Shown here piece by piece: positions 1 through 8,754 of a stretch of DNA of 47,708 nucleotides; within the stretch, counting starts at the first letter, position 1, and each line of letters starts with the position of its first letter. The stretch is from positions 1-47,708 of the forward strand of contig CANJID010000030.1 in NCBI GenBank assembly GCA_947474395.1, in the 5' to 3' direction. Below the pieces are notes generated by a model. It did not search any database, was not told the DNA's origin, and saw only the letters and a program-made list of their open reading frames with translations. The position numbers and the translations under genes are program-made. The DNA is from Caulobacterales bacterium (GTDB lineage: Bacteria > Pseudomonadota > Alphaproteobacteria > Caulobacterales > Caulobacteraceae).

Positions 1-1
1 C

Positions 2-2128
2 ATGATCGACATGGGCTCCAACTCCGGCTTCTTCGATACCGACGCCGCCCGGCGCGAGCTGTGGGGCTGGCCCCGCGCCAACCGCCGCCAAGCCGCGGCC
101 GAGCGCAGCCTGGAGAGCGCCAGCCTCGCCCCCGCCCGCGCCATCGCCTGGTTCGAGGGCAAGGAGCCCGAGACCGCCGAGGGCGCCATGGCCCTGATCT
201 CGGCCTACCAGCAGTCGGGCCGCACCACCGACGCGGAAAGCCTGGCCCGCCACTTCTGGCGCGACCGCATCTTCGAGGCCGATTCCCAATCGCGGATGCT
301 GGCGCGTTTCGGCAGCTACCTGCGCCCCGAGGACCACGCCAAGCGGCTCGACACCCTGCTCTACGGGCCGCAGGGCCCGGCGGCCCGGGCCATGCTGGAC
401 CTGGTGACGCCGGATGTCCGCGCCCTGGGCGAGGCCCGCATCGCGCTCCGCTCCAACCGTGACGACGCTTCCGACTATGTCGCCCGCGTGCCCGGCCCGT
501 TCGTCAGCGATCCGGGCCTTTCGTTCGAGCGCGCCCGCTACTACCGCAAGCGAGGCCTGGACAGCGTCGCCCTGACCTTCGTCGACGCCCTGCCCCCCGC
601 GCCCCAGGACGGCGACGCCGGGGCCATGATGTGGGCCGAACGGCGGGGGCTGATGAACGCCGCGCTCAAGGCCGGGGACTCCGCGCGAGCCTATACGGCC
701 GTCAACAACCACGGCCTGACCACAGGGGCCGACTACGCCGAGGCCGAGTTCTACGCCGGCTGGCTGGCCCTGAAGCGGCTGAACAACCCGGCCCTGGCCG
801 ACCAGCACTTCGCCAACATCCAGAAGGCCGGCACCTCGCCGATCACCCTCTCCAGAGCCTACTACTGGCGGGGCCTGGCCAACGAGGCCAAGGGCGACGC
901 GGTCGCGGCCAAGGCCCTGTGGACCGAGGGCGGCAAGTACTACACCGCCTTCTACGGCCAGCTCTCCGCCGAACGCGCGGGCCAGACCATGCTGGAGCTG
1001 CCCAAGGACCCGGTCCCGAACACCGCCGACCGCGCCCGCTTCGAGGGCCGCGAGCAGGTGCGCGCCGCGCGCATGCTGATCGAGTCCGGCAAGCGCGATC
1101 TCTTCCGCACCTTCGTCCTGGCCATCGACGACACCCTGCCCTCCGTCGAGGAGGTGGCCTTGCTGGTGGACATGGCCCGGCTCTACGGCGACCAGGACCT
1201 GGCCATGCGGGTGATCCGCACCGGCGCCCAGCGCGGCCTCTACCTGATGGAGCGCGGCTATCCTGTTCGCCTGCCCCAGCCGGCCCCGGGCCAGGCCGAG
1301 CCCGCCCTGACCCTGTCGATCATCCGCCAGGAAAGCGGCTTCGATCCCGGCGTGCGCTCCGGCCCCGGGGCGCGCGGGATGATGCAGATCATGCCGGCCA
1401 CGGCCCAGATCGTGGCCCGCCAGCTCGGGGTCTCCTACTCGACCTCGATGCTGGACGACGCCGAGTACAACATGAAGCTCGGCGCCTATCACCTGGGCGA
1501 CCTGATGAACCAGTTCTCCGGGTCCTATGTGATGACGGCGGCGGGATACAACGCCGGACCCGGGCGTCCCACCCAGTGGATCGCCGACTGCGGCGACCCC
1601 CGCCAGTCCTCGACCGACCCGGCCGACTATATCGAGTGCATCCCCTTCGCCGAGACCCGCAACTATGTGATGCGGATCATGGAGGCGATGGAGGTCTATC
1701 GCGCCCGGCTGAACGGCGGGACCGCGCCCCTGACCCTGACCGCCGACCTCAAGCGGGGCGGTTGGAGTACGCCGGCGGCCCCCATCGCCTACCAGACCGT
1801 CTCCCTGCCGGTGGCGGTCGTGACCCCGGGGTACGTCCCGAGCGCTGCGCCGCCCCGCTCCGCCGCATCGCTCGCGGTGGACAAGCCCTCGTCCAAGAGC
1901 TCGAGCTCGAAGAGTTCAGGCCGTGATGGCGCGGGCAAAAAGCGCGGGGTCGACGTTGCCGCCGGATGCGACAAGCGCCACCGTTCGGCCTGCAAAGCGA
2001 CCGCCTCCAGCAAGAAGAGCGGCAAGAGCAAGGCCACCGCCGGGCTCAAGGGCAAGACGAAGGTGGCGAAAGCTAAAGGCAAGAGCAGCAAGGGCGGCGG
2101 CGTCGTCCGCCGTAAGGCCCGCCGTTAA
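2..2128 (+). CDS. Soluble lytic murein transglycosylase (5' end probably outside window)
   Basis: A periplasmic enzyme that cleaves the MurNAc-GlcNAc bond of peptidoglycan with formation of 1,6-anhydro-MurNAc. The first 420 or so residues look like the helical superhelix of Slt enzymes. The SLT domain follows: IIRQESGFDP carries the presumed catalytic Glu at about residue 444 of this frame, then GARGMMQIMPATA and AAGYNAGPGRP. There is no signal peptide and the first visible Met is preceded by only one base, so the true start is probably upstream of the window. The last 80 residues are a Lys/Ser/Arg-rich tail without family resemblance. About 213 nt of the 3' end overlap the convergent dehydratase gene, and no earlier in-frame stop exists. 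Family assignment is firm; the status of the tail is not. Confidence 0.9.
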   Translation: MIDMGSNSGFFDTDAARRELWGWPRANRRQAAAERSLESASLAPARAIAWFEGKEPETAEGAMALISAYQQSGRTTDAESLARHFWRDRIFEADSQSRMLARFGSYLRPEDHAKRLDTLLYGPQGPAARAMLDLVTPDVRALGEARIALRSNRDDASDYVARVPGPFVSDPGLSFERARYYRKRGLDSVALTFVDALPPAPQDGDAGAMMWAERRGLMNAALKAGDSARAYTAVNNHGLTTGADYAEAEFYAGWLALKRLNNPALADQHFANIQKAGTSPITLSRAYYWRGLANEAKGDAVAAKALWTEGGKYYTAFYGQLSAERAGQTMLELPKDPVPNTADRARFEGREQVRAARMLIESGKRDLFRTFVLAIDDTLPSVEEVALLVDMARLYGDQDLAMRVIRTGAQRGLYLMERGYPVRLPQPAPGQAEPALTLSIIRQESGFDPGVRSGPGARGMMQIMPATAQIVARQLGVSYSTSMLDDAEYNMKLGAYHLGDLMNQFSGSYVMTAAGYNAGPGRPTQWIADCGDPRQSSTDPADYIECIPFAETRNYVMRIMEAMEVYRARLNGGTAPLTLTADLKRGGWSTPAAPIAYQTVSLPVAVVTPGYVPSAAPPRSAASLAVDKPSSKSSSSKSSGRDGAGKKRGVDVAAGCDKRHRSACKATASSKKSGKSKATAGLKGKTKVAKAKGKSSKGGGVVRRKARR

Positions 2129-2896
2129 GAGGCGCCGGTTGATCGCGAAGGTCAGCTCGCCGGGACTCGGGGCCATCAGGGCATCGGAGAGGGTCGTCGG
2201 TGCGGGCCCGTTGCTTAGCCGCTCCCCGGCCGCCAGGCTGCGGGCATGGTCGTCGTATCCGGCCGGCTCCACCGAGTAGAGCTCGGTCTCGGGCGACAGG
2301 ACCTCGAACGCCAGGGCGATCCCGGCGATCAGCCCGCCCCCGGAGGCCGGGGCCAGGAGGACGTCCGCCTTTACGTCCATGGCCGAGAGCTGATTGGCCA
2401 GTTCCAACCCAACGGTCCCCTGCCCCGCGATCACGTGCGGATCGTCGAAGGCCGGCACCAGGATCGCGCCCCGCTCTGCAGCGATGCGCATCGCGATTTT
2501 CTCGCGGGATTCGGTGAGGCGGTCGTAGGTCACCACCTCGCCACCGAGGTCTCGGGTGGCCTCCAGCTTCACCGTCGGGGCGTCGGCGGGCATGACGATC
2601 ACGGCGGGACAGCCCACCAGACGGGCGGCCTCGGCCACCCCCTGCGCGTGGTTGCCGGAGGAGAAGGCCACCACGCCGGCGACACGCTCCTCGGCCGTCA
2701 GCCGGCTGAGGCGATTGAAGGCGCCGCGGAACTTGAAGGAGCCGGTCCGCTGCAGGGGCTCGGCCTTGACGAACACCCGCGCGCCGGTGGCGGCGTCCAG
2801 GGCGTCCGATCTCAGGAGAGGCGTCTCGACCGCCCAGCCGCGCAGGTGGGCCGCGGCGTCCAGCACATCGTCGAAGGTGGGCAGGCCGACCGTCAG
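1916..2896 (-). CDS. Threonine/serine dehydratase (PLP fold type II)
   Basis: Deaminates L-threonine or L-serine to the 2-oxoacid using pyridoxal phosphate. The Schiff-base lysine is in TGSFKFRGA (about residue 55), the substrate loop is SSGNHAQG, and the phosphate-binding glycine loop is ASGGGLIAG. The C-terminal SGGNVDPALF motif is typical. At about 326 residues it lacks the regulatory ACT domain of biosynthetic IlvA, so a catabolic TdcB-like or serine/threonine racemase-like role is possible. No ATG, GTG or TTG is in frame near the expected N-terminus. The start given is a CTG overlapping the TGA of the upstream TetR gene, which suggests translational coupling; a GTG about 30 nt further in is the alternative. 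The 3' end overlaps the convergent transglycosylase gene. Confidence 0.85.
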   Translation of the reverse strand: MTVGLPTFDDVLDAAAHLRGWAVETPLLRSDALDAATGARVFVKAEPLQRTGSFKFRGAFNRLSRLTAEERVAGVVAFSSGNHAQGVAEAARLVGCPAVIVMPADAPTVKLEATRDLGGEVVTYDRLTESREKIAMRIAAERGAILVPAFDDPHVIAGQGTVGLELANQLSAMDVKADVLLAPASGGGLIAGIALAFEVLSPETELYSVEPAGYDDHARSLAAGERLSNGPAPTTLSDALMAPSPGELTFAINRRLLTAGLTADDAAALAALAFSFRHLRLALEPGGGLALAALLAGGGRFAGRTVALVASGGNVDPALFARAITA

Positions 2897-3525
2897 GTCC
2901 GCACCAGCCCGTAGAACAGGGTGTCGATCATGGTCGCCTTCAGCTTGGCGGACTCGACCCAGGGGTTGGCGGGGCGGGTGAGCAAGAGCTCGATCAGCCC
3001 GTGGCTGCCCATCCAGAAGATCTCGCTGGCGAGGCGGGCGTCGGCCTTCAGGTGGCCGCCCTCGACCGCGGCGGTGATCGCCTCGTTGAAGGGGCCGTAG
3101 GGCCGCCACTGCACGGCGTCCATGGCCTTGCGCTGCTCCTCCGACAGGCTCATCGGCGTCGCGCCGTAGACCAGCCGGTAGGCGCTGGGATTGGCCAGGC
3201 CGAAGTCGACGTAGGACTCCAGCATCCGCCGCAGCTTCTCCATCGGCGCCAGATTCTCGGCGGCGATGGCGGCGGTGATCTCGTAGAGCTCGTTGAAGGT
3301 GTTGGCGCAGATTTCCGCCAGGATCTCGCCCTTGTCGCGGAAGTGCACATAAAGGGCGGTCGAGGAGACCCCCACTTCGTCCGCGATCTTACGGATCGTG
3401 GCGCCCTCGTAGCCATAGGCGATGAAGATCCGCTCGGCGGCCTCGAGAATCTCGGCGCGGCGCAAGTGCCCGTGGCCCTTGGCTTTCCGGGCCGACCTGA
3501 TGATCGTCTTTTCCGCTACAGACAC
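2893..3525 (-). CDS. TetR/AcrR-family transcriptional regulator
   Basis: The N-terminal helix-turn-helix reads AEILEAAERIFIAYGYEGATIRKIADEVGVSSTALYVHFRDKGEI, the usual TetR DNA-binding signature at about residues 20-65, followed by an all-helical ligand domain (about 210 residues in all). An ATG 183 nt further upstream would add a basic stretch with no family resemblance, so I chose the GTG at 3525, which has a GAAGG-like ribosome site about ten bases before it. The gene reads directly into the dehydratase, whose start overlaps its stop, so the two are probably one transcript. The methyltransferase gene at 3650 is divergent and shares the 124-nt intergenic space, so autoregulation and control of that gene are both possible. 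The ligand is unknown. Confidence 0.88.
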   Translation of the reverse strand: MSVAEKTIIRSARKAKGHGHLRRAEILEAAERIFIAYGYEGATIRKIADEVGVSSTALYVHFRDKGEILAEICANTFNELYEITAAIAAENLAPMEKLRRMLESYVDFGLANPSAYRLVYGATPMSLSEEQRKAMDAVQWRPYGPFNEAITAAVEGGHLKADARLASEIFWMGSHGLIELLLTRPANPWVESAKLKATMIDTLFYGLVRT

Positions 3526-3649
3526 CGGTTCGTGGCCTTCGCTGCGAACTCTATAAGATGCGCAATAGACGTAAATCCGTCGGTCGGTAAAGCGATGCGG
3601 GGTTGCGCAAGGCTGGACGCATGGTCGCTGTCCCGCCAAAAGGCGGGCT

Positions 3650-4579
3650 ATGAGCCCCCGTGACACCGCCGCAGCCCCCTTGGCGAAAACCGCCAGCGTC
3701 CTGCGCACCGGGGCCTGGGCGGACTACGCCCTGGTGGATTCCGGCGACGGGAAGAAGCTCGAGCGCTACGGCCGCTTCACCGTGGTGCGGCCCGAGCCGC
3801 AATGCCTGTGGCGCCCTCGCCTGCCCGCCGCCGTGTGGGAAAAGGCCGACGCCGTGTTCGATCCCTCCGACGAGGAGGACGCCGGCCGCTGGCGCTTCGA
3901 CCACGGCCGCCCGCCGGAAAGCTGGACGCTGGGCTGGGGCGAGGCGAAATGGAGCGCCCGCTTCACCGCCTTTCGCCACCTTGCCTTCTTCCCGGAACAG
4001 GCCGCCAACTGGGCCTGGCTGGATCAGAGCGTCCGCGCCGCGCCGGAACCGCCGCGCATCCTGAACCTGTTCGGCTACACCGGGGTCGCCAGCCTGGTCT
4101 GCGCCGCCGCGGGCGCCTCGGTCACCCACGTGGACGCCTCCAAGAAGGCCATCGGCTGGGCGCGGGAGAACGCGGGGCTGTCCGGCCTGGAGCAGAAGCC
4201 TGTCCGCTGGATATGCGAGGACGCCCGCCGCTACGTGCAGCGCGAAGTGCGGCGGGGCTCCAAGTACGAGGGGATCATCCTCGACCCGCCCAAGTACGGG
4301 CGCGGCCCCGACGGCGAGATCTGGCGCCTGCATGAGGACCTGCCGGAAATGATCCGGCTCTGCGCCGAACTCTTGTCCGACAAGGCGCAGTTCCTGCTGC
4401 TGAACGCCTACGCCGCCCGCATCTCGGGCCTTTCGCTCGCCCACCTGACCGCCGAGACGCTGACGGGGCGCGGCGGGATCGTCGACTGGGGCGAGTTGGC
4501 CCTGGCCGAAGACGGTGAGAACGGGCGGGAGATCGGCCTGTCCTTCTTCGCCCGCTGGTCGCGGGGGCCGCAGACGTGA
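3650..4579 (+). CDS. Class I SAM-dependent methyltransferase, RlmI/RlmK-like
   Basis: Predicted rRNA methyltransferase of the COG1092 type. The SAM-binding motif I is LNLFGYTGVASL (about residue 137), followed by the acidic loop HVDASKKAIGWARENA and the catalytic-type motif DPPKYGRG (about residue 210). There is no N-terminal PUA domain, so it is shorter than E. coli RlmI (about 396 residues), and the exact target base cannot be read from the sequence. Its stop overlaps the GTG start of the next gene, a second RNA methyltransferase, so the two are translated in series. This pairing supports an rRNA/tRNA modification role. Confidence 0.82.
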   Translation: MSPRDTAAAPLAKTASVLRTGAWADYALVDSGDGKKLERYGRFTVVRPEPQCLWRPRLPAAVWEKADAVFDPSDEEDAGRWRFDHGRPPESWTLGWGEAKWSARFTAFRHLAFFPEQAANWAWLDQSVRAAPEPPRILNLFGYTGVASLVCAAAGASVTHVDASKKAIGWARENAGLSGLEQKPVRWICEDARRYVQREVRRGSKYEGIILDPPKYGRGPDGEIWRLHEDLPEMIRLCAELLSDKAQFLLLNAYAARISGLSLAHLTAETLTGRGGIVDWGELALAEDGENGREIGLSFFARWSRGPQT

Positions 4580-5370
4580 GCGCGTCCCGGCAGATCACCT
4601 CCCTGACCAATCCCACGGTCAAGGCCGCTCGCGCCCTGCATATGCGCAAGGAGCGGGACGACAGCGGCCTGTTCCTGGCCGAGGGGCTGAAGATCGTCAC
4701 CGAGGCGGTGGAGCTTGGCCGCACCCCCCGCATCCTGATGTATGGCCCGGAAGCCGCGAGCCATCCGGTGCTCAGGCGCATCGCCGCCGCGACCACCGCC
4801 GGCGGCGGCGAGGTGATCGAGGTTTCCCGCGAGGTGCTGGAGAAGGTCTCCCGCCGCGACAATCCCCAGACCGTGGTGGCGGTGTTCGAGCAGGTCTTCA
4901 CCCCCCTCGCCGAGCTTAGACCTGAGACCAACGGCTGCTGGGTGGCCCTGCAGGCGGTGCGCGACCCCGGCAACCTCGGCACCATCGTCCGCACCGCCGA
5001 CAGCGCCGGCTGCGGCGGCGTGATCCTGGTGGGCGACTGCTGCGATCCCTTCTCGGTGGAAGGCGTACGGGCGACCATGGGCTCGATCTTCGCGGTGCCG
5101 ATCTTTCGCGCCACGGTGGAGGAGTTCCTGGCTTGGCGGGCGAGCTGGCCCGGCTCCGTGGTCGGGACGCTGCTGTCCGCCACCATCGACTACCGCGCCG
5201 CCGATTACCGCCGCCCCACGATGATCCTGATGGGCAACGAACAGCAGGGCCTGCCCCCCGAGCTGGCCGCCGCCTGCGACGTCACGGTGAAAATCCCCAT
5301 GCGCGGCCGCGCCGACAGCCTGAACCTGTCGGTGGCCACGGGGATCATGATCTACGCGGTGACGGGGTAG
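4576..5370 (+). CDS. SpoU/TrmH-family RNA 2'-O-methyltransferase
   Basis: Transfers a methyl group from SAM to a ribose 2'-OH in rRNA or tRNA. The SPOUT motifs are clear: LQAVRDPGNLGTIVRTADSAG (motif 1 with Asn and Arg), MILMGNEQQGLP (motif 2) and IPMRGRADSLNLSVA (motif 3), which together form the trefoil knot SAM site and dimer interface. The N-terminal part resembles the substrate-binding domain of RlmB/TsnR-like members. The start is a GTG within the stop of the preceding methyltransferase (GTGA overlap). Length of 264 residues is normal for the family. The target nucleotide is not predictable here. Confidence 0.9.
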   Translation: MSASRQITSLTNPTVKAARALHMRKERDDSGLFLAEGLKIVTEAVELGRTPRILMYGPEAASHPVLRRIAAATTAGGGEVIEVSREVLEKVSRRDNPQTVVAVFEQVFTPLAELRPETNGCWVALQAVRDPGNLGTIVRTADSAGCGGVILVGDCCDPFSVEGVRATMGSIFAVPIFRATVEEFLAWRASWPGSVVGTLLSATIDYRAADYRRPTMILMGNEQQGLPPELAAACDVTVKIPMRGRADSLNLSVATGIMIYAVTG

Positions 5371-5382
5371 AGCCTACCAACT

Positions 5383-5513
5383 GCTCCCCTGTTGGGGGAG
5401 CTGTCCGACCGAACGGTCGGCCTGAGGGGGCCGCGCGGCGCGCGGTTTCCGTCGCGCCCTGCAGCCCCCTTCGTCCCGAGGCAAGCTCGGGACACTTCCC
5501 CCAGAGGGGGCAG
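5383..5513. repeat. Palindromic dispersed repeat, copy A
   Basis: The segment opens with GCTCCCCTGTTGGGGGAGC and closes with TTCCCCCAGAGGGGG, so the two ends are related inverted units. Inner palindromes include GACCGAACGGTC and a CCCGAG...CTCGGG hairpin. A second copy with the same ends but a different middle lies at 6153-6281, on the other side of the cupin gene. It fills most of the 5371-5524 intergenic space and could end transcription from either side. Confidence 0.75.
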
Positions 5514-5524
5514 AGTGAAGTCCC

Positions 5525-6052
5525 CTACTTCTTCACGTTCTTGAAGAAGGTCGCCGGGTCCACGGTGTCCATGGTGATCTGGATGCAGCCCAGGCCGTCC
5601 TTGGGGTCGTCGCAGTGCATCAGGTGGCCGAAGCCGGTGGAATCCTCCTGCAGCAGGAAGTTGCCCGGCTTCACCACCACCTTCTTGCCGTTGCTGACCT
5701 CCACCGTGAAGTCGCCGTGCACCACCAGCTGCAGCCGGGCGTTCTTCTCGTGGTTGGGCGTGGCCGCCGGGCGCAGCGGCATGCCGTCCGGGCTCCAGCG
5801 GATGGAGACGTTGTTGAGCGCCCCGTCGAACATGATCCGACTCTCGCCCGTGGCGCCCTTGCGCTCGACCAGCTGCACCGGCGCCTCGTCGACCACCGTC
5901 GTCCCGTCGGCCAGGGAGTGCAGGTAGTAGATGGTGAAGGTGTGGCCATCGCCGCGCCCGTGCTGGAGCAGGCTGTCCGGCGCCGCCTGGGCCGCGCCGA
6001 CCGAGGCGAATGCGAAGCAGGCGGCGAGTAGCGGCAATCGGGTCTTGCGCAT
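5525..6052 (-). CDS. Secreted cupin-like protein
   Basis: About 175 residues. The start at 6052 was chosen because it opens a clean signal peptide (MRKTRLPLLAACFAFASVGAAQA) cleaved near residue 23; an upstream ATG adds an unrelated 13 residues. The mature part is rich in beta strands, with NHEKNARLQLVVHGDFTVEV followed by KPGNFLLQEDSTGFGHLMHCDDP, which fits a small double-stranded beta-helix (cupin) fold with candidate metal-binding His residues. I do not recognise a specific function. It is monocistronic and lies between two copies of a palindromic repeat. Confidence 0.7.
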   Translation of the reverse strand: MRKTRLPLLAACFAFASVGAAQAAPDSLLQHGRGDGHTFTIYYLHSLADGTTVVDEAPVQLVERKGATGESRIMFDGALNNVSIRWSPDGMPLRPAATPNHEKNARLQLVVHGDFTVEVSNGKKVVVKPGNFLLQEDSTGFGHLMHCDDPKDGLGCIQITMDTVDPATFFKNVKK

Positions 6053-6152
6053 GGGCGTCCTCGCGGGTCTGACCAGCGGAAACTGTCCCACGCCCGGCCG
6101 CCTTGAGGATGGCCGCCCCGCCTTGAAACTCTTTTCGACAGGCTAACTAGTC

Positions 6153-6281
6153 GCTCCCCCTCTGGGGGAGCTGTCAGGCCGCACGGCCTGACTGAAGGGG
6201 CTTATGGGCGCGACGGCGCGGGCAGCGCCCTTAAGCCCCTATCGTCGGCCCGTTCGGGCCGCCACTTCCCCCAGGGGGAAG
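6153..6281. repeat. Palindromic dispersed repeat, copy B
   Basis: It shares the outer arms of copy A (GCTCCCCCTCTGGGGGAGCTGTC at the left, CCACTTCCCCCAGGGGGAAG at the right) with a different centre that includes CAGGCCGCACGGCCTG and CGGCCCGTTCGGGCCG. It occupies the space between the end of hrpB and the cupin gene start and could lie in the cupin leader. Confidence 0.75.
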
Positions 6282-6292
6282 GACCAGCAGGC

Positions 6293-8740
6293 TCACGTCC
6301 CCCGGGGCTTGGCCCTTGTCGTCGGCGGCGCTTCCAGGGGGTTTTCCGGCCAGGGGTGGCGGGGGTAGCGGCCCCTCATCTCGGTGCGGACGGCCGCCCA
6401 GGAGCCTTTCCAGAAGCCGGGCAGGTCCTTGGTCACCTGGACCGGGCGGCGGGCGGGCGACAGCAAGGCCAGGGTCAGGGGGACCTTGCCGCCGGCGACG
6501 CTCGGGTGGGCGGCCAGGCCGAACAGCTCCTGCACCCGGACCTCCACCCGGGGCCCGCCCTCGGCCGCATAGTCGATGGCCATGGTCGAGCCGGTGGGGG
6601 CGGTGAAGCGGGTCGGCGCGGCCGTCTCCAGGACGCGCTGGCGGTCCCAGGGGATCATCCCGAGCACGGCCTGATGCAGGGCGTCGGCGGGGATCTGGCC
6701 CAGGGCGCTGCGGCCCTGCAGAAGCGGCTCCAGCCAGTCCGCCAGGCCCTCCATCAGGGCCACGTCCGACAGGTCGGGCCAGTCCTCGCCCAGCCCGCGC
6801 AGGAAGGCGACCCGCGCGCGCAATGACGCCGCCGCCTCGCCCCAGGGCAGGACGTCCAGCCCCTCGGTCTGGACCTTGTGCAGCAGCGCCCGCGCCAGGA
6901 GCGCCGGGTCGGGACGGTCGATCAGGCGCTCGTCGATCGTGATCTCCCCCAGGCGGCGCAGGCGCTTGGCCCGCACCTTGCCGTCGGCGCCGGTCTCGAT
7001 GCGGTCCCCGGTCTCGATCTGGTCTGCGAAGGCCTCCAGGAGCTCGGCCTCATCGAGGGCGGCGGCCAGGAGGATGCGGTCGCGGGCGCCCCCTCCCCCC
7101 AGCTCCCCCACCGCCAGCCAGGGCGAACGCGCCAGGGCCTCGTGCGGCTCCATGAACACGCCGCGCCCGCTGGCCAGCCGGTATTCGCCGGGCTTGCCGC
7201 GGGCCTTGGCGATGCGCTCGGGGAAGGCTCTAGCCAGCAGCAGGCCCTCGCTCACCTCGCCGCCCGCGTCTTGCGACTTGCCGGTCAGCCGCGCCCAGCG
7301 TTCGGCGAGGCTCCGGGCGTCGCGGATGCGCTGGCTGCGGTCGGCGCCGAAACGCTCCAGCCGCTCGTGCAGGTCCACGCCATTGCCGCCGATGCCCCGC
7401 TCGGTCAGCAGGGCCGCGATCTGCGCCGCGCGCCACGCCGCTCCGGCCGCGGCGCCTTCCAGCACCATGTGGGCCAGGCGCGGCGGCAGGGGCAGCCGTC
7501 CCAGCGCCGCGCCGTGAGGGGTCAGGCCGCCGTGCTCGTCCAGGGCGCCCAGCCGGCGCAGCAGCCCCCTCGCCTCCGCCATGGCCGCAGGCGGAGGCGG
7601 GTCGAGGAAGGCGAGGTCGTCGGCGGACTTGGCGCCCCACTGCGCCAGGTCCAGGGCCACGCCGGACAGGTCGCTCTCCAGGATCTCGGGACGGGCGAAG
7701 GGGACCAGGGCGCGGGTCTCGGCCTCGTCCCACAGGCGATAGCAGACACCGGGCTCGGTGCGCCCGGCCCGGCCCCTCCTCTGGTCGGCGGCGGCCAGGG
7801 CCACGCGGATTGTCTCCAGCCGGGTCAGGCCGCTGGCCGGGTCGAAGCGGGGCACGCGGGAGAGGCCGCAGTCGATCACCACCCGCACCCCTTCGAGGGT
7901 CAGGCTGGTCTCGGCGATGGAGGTGGCCAGAACCACCTTGCGCTTGCCGGCGGGCGCGGGCGCGATGGCCCGGTCCTGCTCGGCGGGGTCGAGGGCGCCG
8001 TAGAGGGGGGCGAGGATGATCTCGGGCCGGTCACGGAACTGTTCGGCGAGCAAGGCCTCCACCCGCCGGATTTCCCCCTGGCCGGGCAGGAAGACCAGCA
8101 GGCTCCCGGTCTCCTCCAGGAGGGCCCTGCGGACGGCGCGGGCGACCTGGTCCTCGATCCGCGCGGCCGAGTCGCGCCCCAGGTAGCGGGTCTCCACCGG
8201 GAACATGCGCCCCTCGGCCTGGACCACCGGCGCGTTCCCCAGCAGGGCCGCCACGCGGGCGCCGTCGAGGGTCGCGGACATCACGAGGATGCGCAGGTCC
8301 TCGCGCAGGACCCCTTGGCTGTCGCGGGCGAAGGCCAGGCCGAGGTCGGCGTCCAGGCTCCTCTCATGGAACTCGTCGAAGAGGACGCCGGCCACGTCCT
8401 CCAGCCCCGGATCGTCCAGCACCATGCGGGTGAAGACGCCCTCGGTGACCACTTCGATCCTCGTTCGAGGAGAGACCTTGGATTGCATGCGGACGCGGAA
8501 GCCCACCGTCTCCCCCACCGCCTCTCCGAGGGTGGAGGCCATGCGGGCGGCGGCGGCGCGGGCGGCCAGGCGCCGGGGCTCCAGCACGATCAGCTTGCCG
8601 CCCCTGGCCCAGGGCTCGTCCATCAGGGCCAGGGGGACCACCGTGGTCTTGCCCACCCCGGGCGGCGCAACGAGAACGGCGCTGGGGTTTCCCGCCAGCG
8701 CCGCCTTCAACTCGTCGAGGACTTGATGGATCGGCAGCAT
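6293..8740 (-). CDS. hrpB: ATP-dependent helicase HrpB
   Basis: A DEAH-type superfamily 2 helicase of 815 residues, the usual HrpB length. Walker A is APPGVGKTT (near residue 25), the Walker B box is the variant DEFH (near residue 115), motif III is SAT, and motif VI is QRRGRAGR in the second RecA domain. The HA2 and the HrpB-specific C-terminal domain follow, with the conserved ending RYPRHPWPENP. HrpB is widespread in proteobacteria, but its physiological substrate is not settled; RNA processing is assumed from its relatives. The gene stands alone, with the APC permease ending just upstream on the same strand. Confidence 0.95.
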   Translation of the reverse strand: MLPIHQVLDELKAALAGNPSAVLVAPPGVGKTTVVPLALMDEPWARGGKLIVLEPRRLAARAAAARMASTLGEAVGETVGFRVRMQSKVSPRTRIEVVTEGVFTRMVLDDPGLEDVAGVLFDEFHERSLDADLGLAFARDSQGVLREDLRILVMSATLDGARVAALLGNAPVVQAEGRMFPVETRYLGRDSAARIEDQVARAVRRALLEETGSLLVFLPGQGEIRRVEALLAEQFRDRPEIILAPLYGALDPAEQDRAIAPAPAGKRKVVLATSIAETSLTLEGVRVVIDCGLSRVPRFDPASGLTRLETIRVALAAADQRRGRAGRTEPGVCYRLWDEAETRALVPFARPEILESDLSGVALDLAQWGAKSADDLAFLDPPPPAAMAEARGLLRRLGALDEHGGLTPHGAALGRLPLPPRLAHMVLEGAAAGAAWRAAQIAALLTERGIGGNGVDLHERLERFGADRSQRIRDARSLAERWARLTGKSQDAGGEVSEGLLLARAFPERIAKARGKPGEYRLASGRGVFMEPHEALARSPWLAVGELGGGGARDRILLAAALDEAELLEAFADQIETGDRIETGADGKVRAKRLRRLGEITIDERLIDRPDPALLARALLHKVQTEGLDVLPWGEAAASLRARVAFLRGLGEDWPDLSDVALMEGLADWLEPLLQGRSALGQIPADALHQAVLGMIPWDRQRVLETAAPTRFTAPTGSTMAIDYAAEGGPRVEVRVQELFGLAAHPSVAGGKVPLTLALLSPARRPVQVTKDLPGFWKGSWAAVRTEMRGRYPRHPWPENPLEAPPTTRAKPRGT

Positions 8741-8754
8741 GCGCTGCTCTTAGG

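Noticed and set aside
3526-3649. TetR operator in the divergent promoter region (GTAAATCCG...CGGTAAA)
   Set aside because: The two halves are direct rather than inverted repeats, so a palindromic operator is not supported.
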